From positions 682,001 to 746,000 of the forward strand of contig OZ251449.1 in assembly GCA_965242505.1 (NCBI GenBank): a DNA stretch of 64,000 nt, written 5' to 3'. Below the pieces are notes generated by a model. The model made no database searches and was not told the origin of the DNA. It saw only the letters and a program-made list of their open reading frames with translations. This stretch comes from UBA2966 sp965242505 (lineage in GTDB: Bacteria > Pseudomonadota > Alphaproteobacteria > UBA2966). Positions 1 through 7,495 of this stretch are shown piece after piece (position 1 is the first letter of the stretch; each line of letters starts with the position of its first letter). A program made the position numbers and the translations under genes.

Positions 1-34
1 TGCGGACGGGACCGCAACGGCCTATCCTTGGAGC

Positions 35-337
35 ATGACCGCGCACGTGACCGGCTTCGATACGTTGGCCTATGCCCGCCGCCTCAAGGCGGCCGGCGTG
101 GACGAGAGACAAGCGGAAGCGCACGCCGAAGCCGTCCGCGACGCCGTGACGGAAGGCGTCGCCGCCAAGGCCGACCTCGACAAGGGACTCGCCGCCGTCA
201 AGGCCGATATCGCCCGCCTCGAAGTGAAGATCGACGCCATCGCGGACAGGTTGATGCTTCGCCTCGGCGGTCTGGTCATCGCCGTCGGCGGCCTGATCGT
301 CGCCGCCATCAAGCTGCTTCCGCAGGTCGCGCCATGA
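35..337 (+). CDS. small membrane-anchored coiled-coil protein (DUF1640-like)
   Basis: A 100-residue protein with an N-terminal block GFDTLAYARRLKAAGV followed by an Ala/Glu-rich helix, a short coiled-coil segment (KADLDKGLAAVKADI, about residues 48-65) and a C-terminal hydrophobic helix (about residues 76-95). This layout resembles the DUF1640/CCDC90-type family, which is known to form trimeric coiled coils anchored in a membrane. Two close paralogues lie at 575-826 and 836-1078 on the other strand, and a broken one at 61485-61920. The paralogues end in LLP, but this copy reads on for QVAP and stops inside a dispersed repeat. The start is an ATG preceded by TTGGAG. Cellular function is unknown. 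Confidence 0.75.
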   Translation: MTAHVTGFDTLAYARRLKAAGVDERQAEAHAEAVRDAVTEGVAAKADLDKGLAAVKADIARLEVKIDAIADRLMLRLGGLVIAVGGLIVAAIKLLPQVAP

Positions 338-487
338 CCGGGCGCCACGCTTGAGACTGGCCCCCACCCCGACCCTCCCCCTGCCAGGGAGAGGGAGAAA
401 CAAAAGAGACGGGAGGAGGCCATTGACGCCCCTCCCCCCGCCACTCGTCTCCTCCCCCCTGACAGGGGGGAGGTCGGGAGGGGGGGC
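327..487. repeat. mosaic G+C-rich repeat (modules A and B)
   Basis: This block holds module A (about 361-397, CCCACCCCGACCCTCCCCCT and its partner arm) and module B (450-487, a hairpin with arms CTCCCCCCTG and CAGGGGGGAG). The left part, from the end of the coiled-coil gene, matches 1310-1350 closely, including GACCGGGCGCC and GAGACTG. The same modules recur throughout the window. Role unknown. Confidence 0.8.
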
Positions 488-496
488 CGGAGGGGG

Positions 497-538
497 TACG
501 GACCGGATAGAAGTGTTACCCATCTATCCGGTTGCTCA
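497..538. mobile_element. relic of the IS481-family element: fused outer ends
   Basis: TACGGACCGGATAGAA matches the right end of the two full IS copies in this window (outer repeat ACCGGATAGAA). It is joined directly to GTGTTACCCATCTATCCGGT and TTGCTCA, the inverted left end. Everything between the ends, including the transposase, is missing. As beside the full copies, a module B repeat with a CCGGA spacer lies next to the right end. Best read as an internally deleted IS; a very small non-autonomous element is possible. Confidence 0.7.
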
Positions 539-574
539 CACCGATGAGCAGGGGCGGCGGCGTCGCGCGCGTCC

Positions 575-826
575 CTACGGAAGCAGCTTGAGCAAGCCGA
601 CGACGGCTATCACGATCCCGACGGCGATGCCGACGAAGCGGACCGTCAACCGGGTTTCGAGCTCGGCCACGGCGGCCTTGAGGTCGGCCTTGGTGGCAAG
701 TTCTCCGTGGCCGGCGTTGGCGGCCTTCGCCACGGCTTCGGCATGTGCTTCGGCTTGGCGCCGTTCGACGCCGGCGGCTTCGAGATCGCGGACGATCCCG
801 AGCGTATCGAAGGCGGTTGCGGTCAT
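575..826 (-). CDS. small membrane-anchored coiled-coil protein (DUF1640-like)
   Basis: An 83-residue paralogue of the proteins at 35-337 and 836-1078. It has the N-terminal block AFDTLGIVRDLEAAGVERRQ, an Ala/Glu helix, a short charged coiled-coil (ATKADLKAAVAELETRL) and a C-terminal membrane helix ending GLLKLLP. It lies just downstream of the next paralogue (836-1078) on the same strand with a 9-base gap, so the two are probably co-transcribed. It is the most diverged of the three. Function unknown; the family match rests on the N-terminal motif and the architecture. Confidence 0.7.
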   Translation of the reverse strand: MTATAFDTLGIVRDLEAAGVERRQAEAHAEAVAKAANAGHGELATKADLKAAVAELETRLTVRFVGIAVGIVIAVVGLLKLLP

Positions 827-835
827 GGCGCGTCC

Positions 836-1078
836 CTACGGAAGCAGCTTGATGAGCGCGACGACGGCGGCGACGGTGGCGAGCAATCCGCCATAGAGCC
901 GGACGGTCACGCGCGTTTCGAGGCTGGCGAGGTCGGCCTTGGTGGCGACGCCTTCCGTCACGGCGTCGCGGACGGCTTCGGCGTGCGCTTCGGCCTGGGC
1001 TTCGTCCACGCCGGCCGCCTTGAGGCGGCGGGCATAGGCCAGCGTGTCGAAGCCGGTTGCGGTCACGGTCTTGGTCAT
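836..1078 (-). CDS. small membrane-anchored coiled-coil protein (DUF1640-like)
   Basis: An 80-residue protein nearly identical at its N-terminus to the protein at 35-337 (GFDTLAYARRLKAAGVDEAQ and EAHAEAVRDAVTEG). It has only one coiled-coil unit (ATKADLASLETRVTVRL) before the C-terminal membrane helix ending IKLLP. It precedes the 83-residue paralogue by 9 bases. The paralogues differ mostly in the number of coiled-coil units between a fixed head and a fixed membrane tail. Function unknown. Confidence 0.7.
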   Translation of the reverse strand: MTKTVTATGFDTLAYARRLKAAGVDEAQAEAHAEAVRDAVTEGVATKADLASLETRVTVRLYGGLLATVAAVVALIKLLP

Positions 1079-1481
1079 GCCCCGAAGATAGGCCGTCGCG
1101 GTCCCGTCCGCAAGCGCAATGCGTTGCCGCCTGTTTCCGCATCTTGCCGCTTGTTTTCATTCGCGTCGTTGGGAAAACCGTTGGGACAGATCGGAAGGCG
1201 TTCGAGAATATGGCGTCTAAACAATGGATTACTGGAATCGTTATACGGATTCTCCCTCCGCCAAGCATCGCGTCTCGATCCGGGAAGCGATCCCACCTGA
1301 AGTCCCGCACCGGTCGCGCCGTGACCGGGCGCCGCGCTCGAGACTGATCCCCACCCCGACCCTCCCCCTGCAAGGGAGAGGGAGAACGAGGGGAACGGGA
1401 ACGGAGGGGCCATATCATACTCCTCCCCCTTGACAGGGGGGAGGTCGGGAGGGGGGGTGGACCGCGGTCCCGCAACGCCGG
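1079..1481. other. intergenic region without a convincing gene
   Basis: About 400 bases between the start of the coiled-coil pair and the end of the peptidase gene. The first part is ordinary sequence with a less G+C-rich patch near 1205-1250 that contains a short inverted repeat (GAATC...GATTC). The second part, from about 1310, is mosaic repeat. No RNA gene or convincing open frame is seen. Confidence 0.6.
1310..1481. repeat. mosaic G+C-rich repeat (A, B and GGACCGCGGTCC modules)
   Basis: Contains module A (about 1350-1385), module B (1420-1458) and the self-complementary 12-mer GGACCGCGGTCC followed by CGCAACGCCGG, ending at the stop codon of the peptidase gene (1482). The left edge repeats the sequence found at 325-360. 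Confidence 0.8.
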
Positions 1482-3581
1482 TCAGTCCCGTGCGCCGCGC
1501 TCCTCCCCGCCCAGCGCCAGAAGGACGAAGGCGTAGACGAGGGCGATCTCTTCCAGGCGGTCGAACCGGCCGGCGGCGCCCCCGTGGCCCGCCCCCATGT
1601 TCGTCTTCAGGAGCACGGGGTCGTCGCCGGTCTTGAGGGCGCGGAGCTTGGCGACCCACTTGGCCGGTTCCCAGTAGGTGACGCGCGGGTCGGAGAGGCC
1701 GGCCGTCGCCAGGACCGGCGGGTACGCCCGGGCCGCGACGTTGTCGTAGGGCGAGTAGCCGCGGATGCGCGCGCGGGCGTCGACGTCCGCGACGGGGTTG
1801 CCCCACTCGACCCACTCGGGCGGGGTGAGGGGCAGCGACTCGTCGGACATCGTGTTGAGCACGTCGACGAACGGGACTTCCGCGACGGCCGCGCCGAACA
1901 GGTCGGGCCGCATGTTGATCGCCGCGCCGACGAGCATGCCGCCGGCGCTGCCGCCGTGCGCCGCGATGCGCCCCCTGGCGGTGTGCTTCCGGTCGATCAA
2001 TGCCTCGGCCGCCGAGACGAAGTCCCTGAACGTGTTCGCCTTGTTTTCGAGCTTGCCGTCCCGGTACCAGCGGTGTCCCCGCTCCATGCCGCCGCGGACA
2101 TGGGCGATGGCGTAGGCGAAACCGCGGTCGACCAGGCTGAACCGGTGGGGCGAGAACGAGGCGGGGGCGCTCATGCCGTAGGCGCCGTAGCCGTAGAGGA
2201 GCAGGGGAGCGGAGCCGTCCTCCGCCGCGTCGCGCCGGCGCAGGACGGAGACCGGTATCCGGGCCCCGTCGTGGCCCGTCGCGTCGAAGCGGCGGACGAC
2301 GTAGGCGGCGGGGTCGTGGCCGCTCGGGATCTCCTGTTCCTTGCGCAGCGCGCGCTCCCGCGACTCCATGTCGAAGTCGAACGTGCGCGTCGGCGTCGCC
2401 AGCGAGCCGTAGGCGAACCGCAGGGTCGCCGTGTCGTATTCGAAACCGCGGTCGAGATCGAGGTCGTAGGCCTCCTCGTCGAAGTCGATCGCGTATTCCT
2501 CTCCGCCCCGCAACGGGCGCACGACGATGCGGGGGAGGGCGTCCGCCCGCTCCAGCCGGACGAGGAAGTGGCGGAAGAGGAGGAGGCGGACGATCGTTCG
2601 TCCCGGCTCGTGGGGAACGGCGTCCCGCCAATGGGCGCGGCCGGGAGCCGCGACCGGCGCCTCGCAGATCTTGTAGTCCTCGGCGCCGTCGGCGTTGGTG
2701 AGGACGAGGAATCGGTCGCCGTCGTCGCCGATCGAGTAGTCGACGCCCGGTTCGCGGACGGCGACGACGATCGGGTCGTCGGTCGGGGACGACGCGGGGA
2801 CGATGCGGAGTTCGGAGGTGAGCGCGTGGTCGCGCGAGGCGATGACGATGAACCGCCCGCTTTCCGTCCTGTCGAGATCGACGAAGAATCCGGGGTCCGG
2901 TTCCCGGTGGACGACGGCGTCGTTCCCCGGATCGTCGCCGAGATGGTGGCGCAGCGCCTTGTTCGGCCGGTGGTGTTCGTCGAGCGCCGTGTAGAAGATC
3001 GTTCGGCCGTCCGCCGCCCAGACGAAGTCGCCGTGGGCCGAGGCGGTCACGGTCTCGAGGTCGCGGCCGGTCCGGGAGTCCCGGATCAGGAGCTCGTGGC
3101 GCTCGGACCCGTCGCGGTCCACGGTGAAGGCGACCAGGCCGTGGTCGGGACTGTGGCGGCACTGCGCCACGCGGAAGTAGCTCGAGGATTCGGCTTCCCG
3201 GTCGCCGTCGACCAGGACTTCCTCGACGTCGGACCCCTTCCGGCGCCGGCAATACGCCGGATGCTGGCCTCCCTCCGCGTAGCGCCGGTAGTACGAATAG
3301 CCGCCGTCGGGGAAGGGGACGGATTCGTCGTCCTGCTTCAGGCGGCCCTTCAGTTCCGCGAACAGCGTCCGCCGCAGGTCGGCGGCGGGCTCCAGCACCG
3401 AGTCGGCGTAGGCGTTCTCCGCCTCCAGATGCCGGCGGATCGCGGGGGAGAGGCGGGAAGGGTCGCGCGTCGCCTCCCGCCAGTTCGGGTCTCGCAGCCA
3501 CGCGTAGGGGTCCTCGCCGGCGCGCCCGCGGCGCTCGGCGGCCGGGGGAGGCGAGGGGCTGGCGTCGAATCGTTCCGGCAT
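1482..3581 (-). CDS. ptrB: S9 family serine peptidase (oligopeptidase B-like)
   Basis: A 699-residue protein, the usual length of oligopeptidase B, a cytosolic serine peptidase that cuts small peptides after basic residues. The N-terminal part is the beta-propeller domain. The C-terminal alpha/beta-hydrolase domain carries the nucleophile motif GGSAGG (near residue 540), an Asp in the SDPRVTYWEPAKW segment and the catalytic His in NMGAGHGG about 33 residues from the end. Start choice: the ATG giving MPERFDAS fits the family length; a longer in-frame extension would run through repeat DNA. It is monocistronic, with mosaic repeats on both sides, and its stop codon abuts a repeat module. Confidence 0.9.
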   Translation of the reverse strand: MPERFDASPSPPPAAERRGRAGEDPYAWLRDPNWREATRDPSRLSPAIRRHLEAENAYADSVLEPAADLRRTLFAELKGRLKQDDESVPFPDGGYSYYRRYAEGGQHPAYCRRRKGSDVEEVLVDGDREAESSSYFRVAQCRHSPDHGLVAFTVDRDGSERHELLIRDSRTGRDLETVTASAHGDFVWAADGRTIFYTALDEHHRPNKALRHHLGDDPGNDAVVHREPDPGFFVDLDRTESGRFIVIASRDHALTSELRIVPASSPTDDPIVVAVREPGVDYSIGDDGDRFLVLTNADGAEDYKICEAPVAAPGRAHWRDAVPHEPGRTIVRLLLFRHFLVRLERADALPRIVVRPLRGGEEYAIDFDEEAYDLDLDRGFEYDTATLRFAYGSLATPTRTFDFDMESRERALRKEQEIPSGHDPAAYVVRRFDATGHDGARIPVSVLRRRDAAEDGSAPLLLYGYGAYGMSAPASFSPHRFSLVDRGFAYAIAHVRGGMERGHRWYRDGKLENKANTFRDFVSAAEALIDRKHTARGRIAAHGGSAGGMLVGAAINMRPDLFGAAVAEVPFVDVLNTMSDESLPLTPPEWVEWGNPVADVDARARIRGYSPYDNVAARAYPPVLATAGLSDPRVTYWEPAKWVAKLRALKTGDDPVLLKTNMGAGHGGAAGRFDRLEEIALVYAFVLLALGGEERGARD

Positions 3582-3604
3582 GGCCGTTCCCTGTGCTCCG
3601 AACC

Positions 3605-3760
3605 CGGATCTCACGCTCGCGACCCTCCCCCTGTCAGGGGGAGGGAGAACGAGGGGGACGGAGAGGTCGTCGACGCTCCAAAAGGGAGCCATCCATACTC
3701 CTCCCCCCTGGCAGGGGGGAGGTCGGGAGGGGGGTGGACCGCGGTCCCGCAACGCCGCGC
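3605..3760. repeat. mosaic G+C-rich repeat upstream of soxB
   Basis: Module A variant (about 3619-3650), module B (3699-3734) and GGACCGCGGTCC with CGCAACGCC (3735-3758). It lies between the peptidase start and soxB, so any promoter of either gene must be inside or beside it. A TATTAA patch at 3780-3786 is the only promoter-like sequence seen before soxB. Confidence 0.75.
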
Positions 3761-3835
3761 GCATGAGCCGGAGTTTCCTGCTATTAAAGCGCGTTCTCTC
3801 CGGTCATGGAAGGTCCCGAAGGCGTCTGAAGGTCC

Positions 3836-5077
3836 ATGCCCCTTGGCCTGCTGAAATACGGTCTGCGGCGGCGCTATCCCGCCCGCCGCGACGTTCCGGC
3901 CGCGACCGAGCTCAAGCCGTCCTACGACGTCGTCGTCATCGGCGGCGGCGGACACGGGCTCGCGGCGGCCTACTATCTCGCCCGCGACCACGGCATCACC
4001 GACGTCGCCGTCCTGGAGAAGGGGTATCTGGCGGGCGGCAACACCGCGCGCAACACGGCCATCGTCCGCTCGAACTACCTCACGCCCGAGGGCGTGCGCT
4101 TCTACGACGAATCGATCCGGCTCTTCCGGGGCCTGTCGAACGAGCTGGACTACAACATTCTGTACTCCGAGCGCGGCCATCTCACGCTCGCGCACACCGA
4201 CGCGGCCTTGCGCACCAGCCGGTGGCGGGCGGAAGTCAACAAGCACCTCGGGGTCGAGTCCGAGCTGATCGGCCTGGACGAGATCGCCCGCGTCTGCCCG
4301 CCGCTCGACCTTTCGGGCGCGGCGCGCTACCCGATCCTGGGCGCGCTCTATCACCGCCCCGGCGCCATCGCGCGGCACGACGCCGTGGCGTGGGGCTACG
4401 CCGCGAACGCCGCGCGGCGCGGCGTCGAGATCCATCAGCGGACCGAGGTCACCGGCGTGCTCAGGGAGGGCGGGCGCGTCACCGACCTGGAAACCACCCG
4501 CGGCAGGGTGTCCTGTGGCAGGGTCCTCCAGGCCGTGGCCGGCCACTCCTCGGTCATGGCGGCGCTGGCGGGCTTCAGGTTGCCGATCCGGACGGTCCCG
4601 TTGCAGGCCTGCGTGTCCCAGCCCCTCAAGCCGTTCCTCGACCCCATCGTCGTATCCGGCAGCCTCCACGTGTACGTCTCGCAGAGCGACCGGGGCGAGC
4701 TGGTCATGGGCGGTCCGGTCGATCCCTATACGCTGTACTCGACCCGTTCGACCCTCGACTTCAAGGAAGGGCTGATGGGCCATATGCTCGAGCTGTTCCC
4801 CTTCCTGAGCGAGGCGCGCCTGCTGCGGCAGTGGGCGGGCCTCGCCGACATGACGCCGGATTTCAGCCCGGTCATGGGCCTCACCCCGCTCGAGAACTAC
4901 TACGTCGATGCCGGCTGGGGGACGTGGGGGTTCAAGGCGACGCCGGTCGCCGGCAAGCGCATGGCGGAGACCATCGCCGCCGGGCGGGTCCCGGACGTCC
5001 TGCGGCCGTTCCGCCTCGACCGGTTCGACACGTTCGAGCAGGTGGGCGAGCGCGGCGCGGGGTCCGTGGGGCATTAG
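3836..5077 (+). CDS. soxB: sarcosine oxidase subunit beta
   Basis: A 413-residue flavoprotein of the DAO family and the catalytic subunit of heterotetrameric sarcosine oxidase, which oxidises N-methylglycine to glycine and passes the one-carbon unit to tetrahydrofolate. The dinucleotide-binding motif VVIGGGGHGLAAAYYLARD lies near residues 32-50. LEKGYLAGGNTARNTAIVRS follows, and the C-terminal motif GWGTWGFKATPVAGKRMAE closes the FAD domain. It is first in the soxB-D-A-G order but is separated from soxD by two nuclease genes (5122-7337). Its TAG stop is followed directly by CCCGCATTTCTCAT, a repeat module seen after several other stop codons here. Confidence 0.92.
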   Translation: MPLGLLKYGLRRRYPARRDVPAATELKPSYDVVVIGGGGHGLAAAYYLARDHGITDVAVLEKGYLAGGNTARNTAIVRSNYLTPEGVRFYDESIRLFRGLSNELDYNILYSERGHLTLAHTDAALRTSRWRAEVNKHLGVESELIGLDEIARVCPPLDLSGAARYPILGALYHRPGAIARHDAVAWGYAANAARRGVEIHQRTEVTGVLREGGRVTDLETTRGRVSCGRVLQAVAGHSSVMAALAGFRLPIRTVPLQACVSQPLKPFLDPIVVSGSLHVYVSQSDRGELVMGGPVDPYTLYSTRSTLDFKEGLMGHMLELFPFLSEARLLRQWAGLADMTPDFSPVMGLTPLENYYVDAGWGTWGFKATPVAGKRMAETIAAGRVPDVLRPFRLDRFDTFEQVGERGAGSVGH

Positions 5078-5121
5078 CCCGCATTTCTCATGGTAGGTCC
5101 GTGGTGTGAGAATATCCGGAC

Positions 5122-6054
5122 GTGAACGACTTTGATCAGCGTGTTCGGGCGGCCGCATTCGCGGCCATGGAGAAGCTGTGCCTTCGGGGGAACGGCCGGG
5201 TTTCCTGGGAAGCGATCGATGCCGGCTTTGAAATCGACGGTCAGAAGATACTGTTCGCCAACAGAGCCAGGGGGATTTTCAAGCCCCGTCAGCTGGAGGC
5301 GGCGCTCAGCGTCAAGACAACCATTCCGAGGCAAGGAAGGCAACCATGGTATCGGGATCAGGTTTTCGGCGACAAGAGTCAGCAGGAATATGCGGGTTTG
5401 TTACGTTACGAACTTGCCCGCGGCGGTCTTGCCGACCCTACCAACCGGGCCTTACAGGCCGCTTGGGAACGTCACGTACCTCTCATCTATCTCGCCGGGG
5501 TGACGCCGAGCGTATATCAACCGGTGTTTCCTGTATGGATAGAGGATTTTCGGCCGCAGGATGGATACGTCCTCATGGCAACAGCGGATTTCGAGCATCG
5601 TGGGAAAAGCTCCGTGATGACGTTACGCGAGGCGCTGCCGCCGGAAATCGAGGCGACCTATTCACTGACGTATAGCCGGACCAGGAATCATCAGGCGTGG
5701 TTCAGTATGCGGACAAAAGCGGCCTATGGCTGGCGATGCGCTTTCAGCGGTCTGCCCGTGAGAGAATTGCTGGTAGGCGCACACATCGTGCCGGACGCCG
5801 AAGGAGGGCCCGCAGCCGTGCGTAACGGAATCTGCATGTCGACGCTTCATCACAACGCATTCGATGCCGATTTGCTTGGCATCGATCCGGATTATCGCAT
5901 CCATGTCTCGCCGAGGCTGCGTGATCAGGACGATGGCGACCTTCTGGTATCCCTGAAGGGTCTGGACGGATCGAAACTCAGGCTTCCCGCCGAGCCTGCG
6001 GACCGTCCGGCCCGCGACCTGCTGGAGCAGAGATTCGCCAGGTTCCAAAGTTGA
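5122..6054 (+). CDS. HNH endonuclease (putative restriction enzyme)
   Basis: A 310-residue protein starting at a GTG 44 bases after soxB. The C-terminal third carries an HNH_2-type nuclease motif: a Cys in WRCAFSGLPVREL, then VGAHIVPDAEGGPAAVRNGI and LHHNAFDADLLGID, which supply the conserved His, Asn and His positions. The N-terminal two thirds (about residues 1-200) resembles the recognition part of putative restriction endonucleases but has no motif I can name. Base composition is visibly less G+C-rich than the sox genes on either side, suggesting acquisition. With the phospholipase-D-like gene that follows it forms a two-nuclease insert in the sarcosine oxidase operon. No methyltransferase partner is present. 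Confidence 0.75.
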   Translation: MNDFDQRVRAAAFAAMEKLCLRGNGRVSWEAIDAGFEIDGQKILFANRARGIFKPRQLEAALSVKTTIPRQGRQPWYRDQVFGDKSQQEYAGLLRYELARGGLADPTNRALQAAWERHVPLIYLAGVTPSVYQPVFPVWIEDFRPQDGYVLMATADFEHRGKSSVMTLREALPPEIEATYSLTYSRTRNHQAWFSMRTKAAYGWRCAFSGLPVRELLVGAHIVPDAEGGPAAVRNGICMSTLHHNAFDADLLGIDPDYRIHVSPRLRDQDDGDLLVSLKGLDGSKLRLPAEPADRPARDLLEQRFARFQS

Positions 6055-6074
6055 GTCGCGCTACGTTTCGCACT

Positions 6075-6181
6075 CGGCATCGGTCCGGTGGTTTCGCCCG
6101 CGAACGCTGGAAACCGCCCAGGCCCAGGGCGTATGATCCTTGGAATCGGGGCGTCGGAGCTGAAACGCCATGAAGATCGTG
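6075..6181 (+). repeat. copy 1 of the duplicated soxD leader, ending in a five-codon soxD stub
   Basis: About 107 bases closely matching 7380-7495. It contains two inverted repeats, GGTTTC...GAAACC (6091-6116) and CGCCC...GGGCG (6116-6131). It then reaches the soxD start region (AAACGCCATGAAGATC), where only ATG AAG ATC GTG ACC TGA is left. Relative to copy 2 it lacks 8-9 bases between GGAGCTG and AAACGCC and has a few substitutions, so the duplication is not recent. It marks the left border of the nuclease cassette at 6182-7379. Confidence 0.85.
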
Positions 6182-6206
6182 ACCTGACCGCCAAGGAGGT
6201 AATCGG

Positions 6207-7337
6207 ATGCTTCTCACGGGTGAGGACATACTGTCCAGATTCGAGAAGCTTATTGAGAGGGCCACCCACATCCGCATCGCGACGGCATGGGCGACCCCGG
6301 GCTCGGCGCTGAACGAACTCGAGGCTGCTGTCGAGAAGAAGGGACTTGAGGTCCGCACCATCGTGGGAATCCACGGCAATGCCACGGATCCTTCGGCTCT
6401 CGAGCGCCTCAGGAAACTCGGCAATCTCCGCCTCGCCGGGAACGAGGCACTTTTCCACCCCAAGGTGTACATCTTCGAATTCGAGAACGGAACTGGCCGT
6501 GCATGGGTTGGAAGCGCCAACTTCACAGGACCCGGGTTCGAAAACCGAAACGTGGAAACCGTGTACGAAACCAAGGACATCAAACTCTTCTTGGGGTGGT
6601 TCGAGCAGCAGTGGGGGCAATCTCAACGCGCCAACCGAAAAACGATCGATAACTACCGCAAGCGTCGCGAGAATGACCCTCCCGACCGGACGTTTCTGGA
6701 GTTTATTGGCGAACCGGAAGGTGCCGTTCCCGGACCTTCGTTGCTGCCGGAGGCGCAAGATTGGAAATCGGTACTCAAGCGAAGCGAAATTCGTAGTGCT
6801 TTCAACCGGATGCGTAAAATACTGATCAGTGGATCCGAAAAGCTTAGGGACAGGGGAGGCAAGGATCCGAAGTCGATGTATTGGCGTGCCGATCTTGAGT
6901 ATTGGTGCGCTTTCCGTGATCCCGACGACCGGCGGAAGCGGGGGAAGCAAGGGTACTGGAATAGCTTCGGTTTGGGGAAATCCAAGAAATCCGACCAGAC
7001 GCTTTTTGATATCGACCTTGCACGTATCGACCTTGAGATCAATCCGCCGCTGGATGGTCACCACCAGTATGCCGGGCACTGTGCTGGCCTGTTCGTCCGT
7101 AACGATCGTGGCGACGTTTTCTTGGCGCGAAATCTGAACAGGATTCCGGGAGTCAATTCAGAAGACTTGGAGAGAAGATTGAATGAAAGGTTGCCCGGAA
7201 GGATCGTTGACGTGCCCTGGAGAAACCGTACCCGGCGCATGGTCGTCTTGAGCGAGGTGGGTTCGGGCGAACTCCGGAAGACGGTAGCCGAACTGGTCAA
7301 ACTGGTCGCCGAACTCAGGGACGCCGCTGGAGGTTGA
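6207..7337 (+). CDS. phospholipase D-like (single HKD) nuclease family protein
   Basis: A 376-residue protein with a perfect AAGGAGGT ribosome site 6 bases before the ATG. The first 150 residues form one PLD-like domain: IRIATAWATPGSALNELE, then LFHPKVYIFEF and WVGSANFTGPGFENRNVE, giving the H-x-K and GSANFT parts of an HKD motif. With only one HKD motif it would have to dimerise to build an active site, as small PLD nucleases do. Residues 160-376 are a charged domain (YWCAFRDPDDRR, DGHHQYAGHCAGLFVRND) with no family I recognise. The gene lies between the two soxD leader copies and is less G+C-rich than its neighbours. A nuclease or defence effector is the likely role; substrate unknown. Confidence 0.75.
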   Translation: MLLTGEDILSRFEKLIERATHIRIATAWATPGSALNELEAAVEKKGLEVRTIVGIHGNATDPSALERLRKLGNLRLAGNEALFHPKVYIFEFENGTGRAWVGSANFTGPGFENRNVETVYETKDIKLFLGWFEQQWGQSQRANRKTIDNYRKRRENDPPDRTFLEFIGEPEGAVPGPSLLPEAQDWKSVLKRSEIRSAFNRMRKILISGSEKLRDRGGKDPKSMYWRADLEYWCAFRDPDDRRKRGKQGYWNSFGLGKSKKSDQTLFDIDLARIDLEINPPLDGHHQYAGHCAGLFVRNDRGDVFLARNLNRIPGVNSEDLERRLNERLPGRIVDVPWRNRTRRMVVLSEVGSGELRKTVAELVKLVAELRDAAGG

Positions 7338-7379
7338 CGAGACTGCCTTCGCGCCGGACCAGACCGGCGAATCGGGTTC

Positions 7380-7495
7380 CGGCATCGGCCCGGCGGTTTC
7401 GCCCGCGAACGCTGGAAACCGCCCAGGCCCAGGGCGTATGATCCTTGGAATCGGGCCGTCGGGGCTGGAGCCGGGGAAACGCCATGAAGATCCTG
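7380..7495 (+). promoter_or_regulatory. copy 2 of the soxD leader: candidate structured 5' leader
   Basis: About 115 bases immediately before and including the soxD start. It can fold into GGTTTC/GAAACC (14-base loop) and CGCCC/GGGCG (loop AGGCCCA) hairpins followed by an ATCCTTGGAATC segment; both stems are unchanged in copy 1 at 6075-6181. The nearest intact gene is soxD (ATG at 7484). It may be a promoter region, a cis-acting RNA or simply an insertion-site duplication. It does not match any riboswitch consensus I know. Confidence 0.55.

Noticed and set aside
7380..7483. soxD leader as a glycine or tetrahydrofolate riboswitch
   Set aside because: The conserved core sequences of those classes are absent. 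Only simple hairpins are seen, so it is kept as an unassigned leader.
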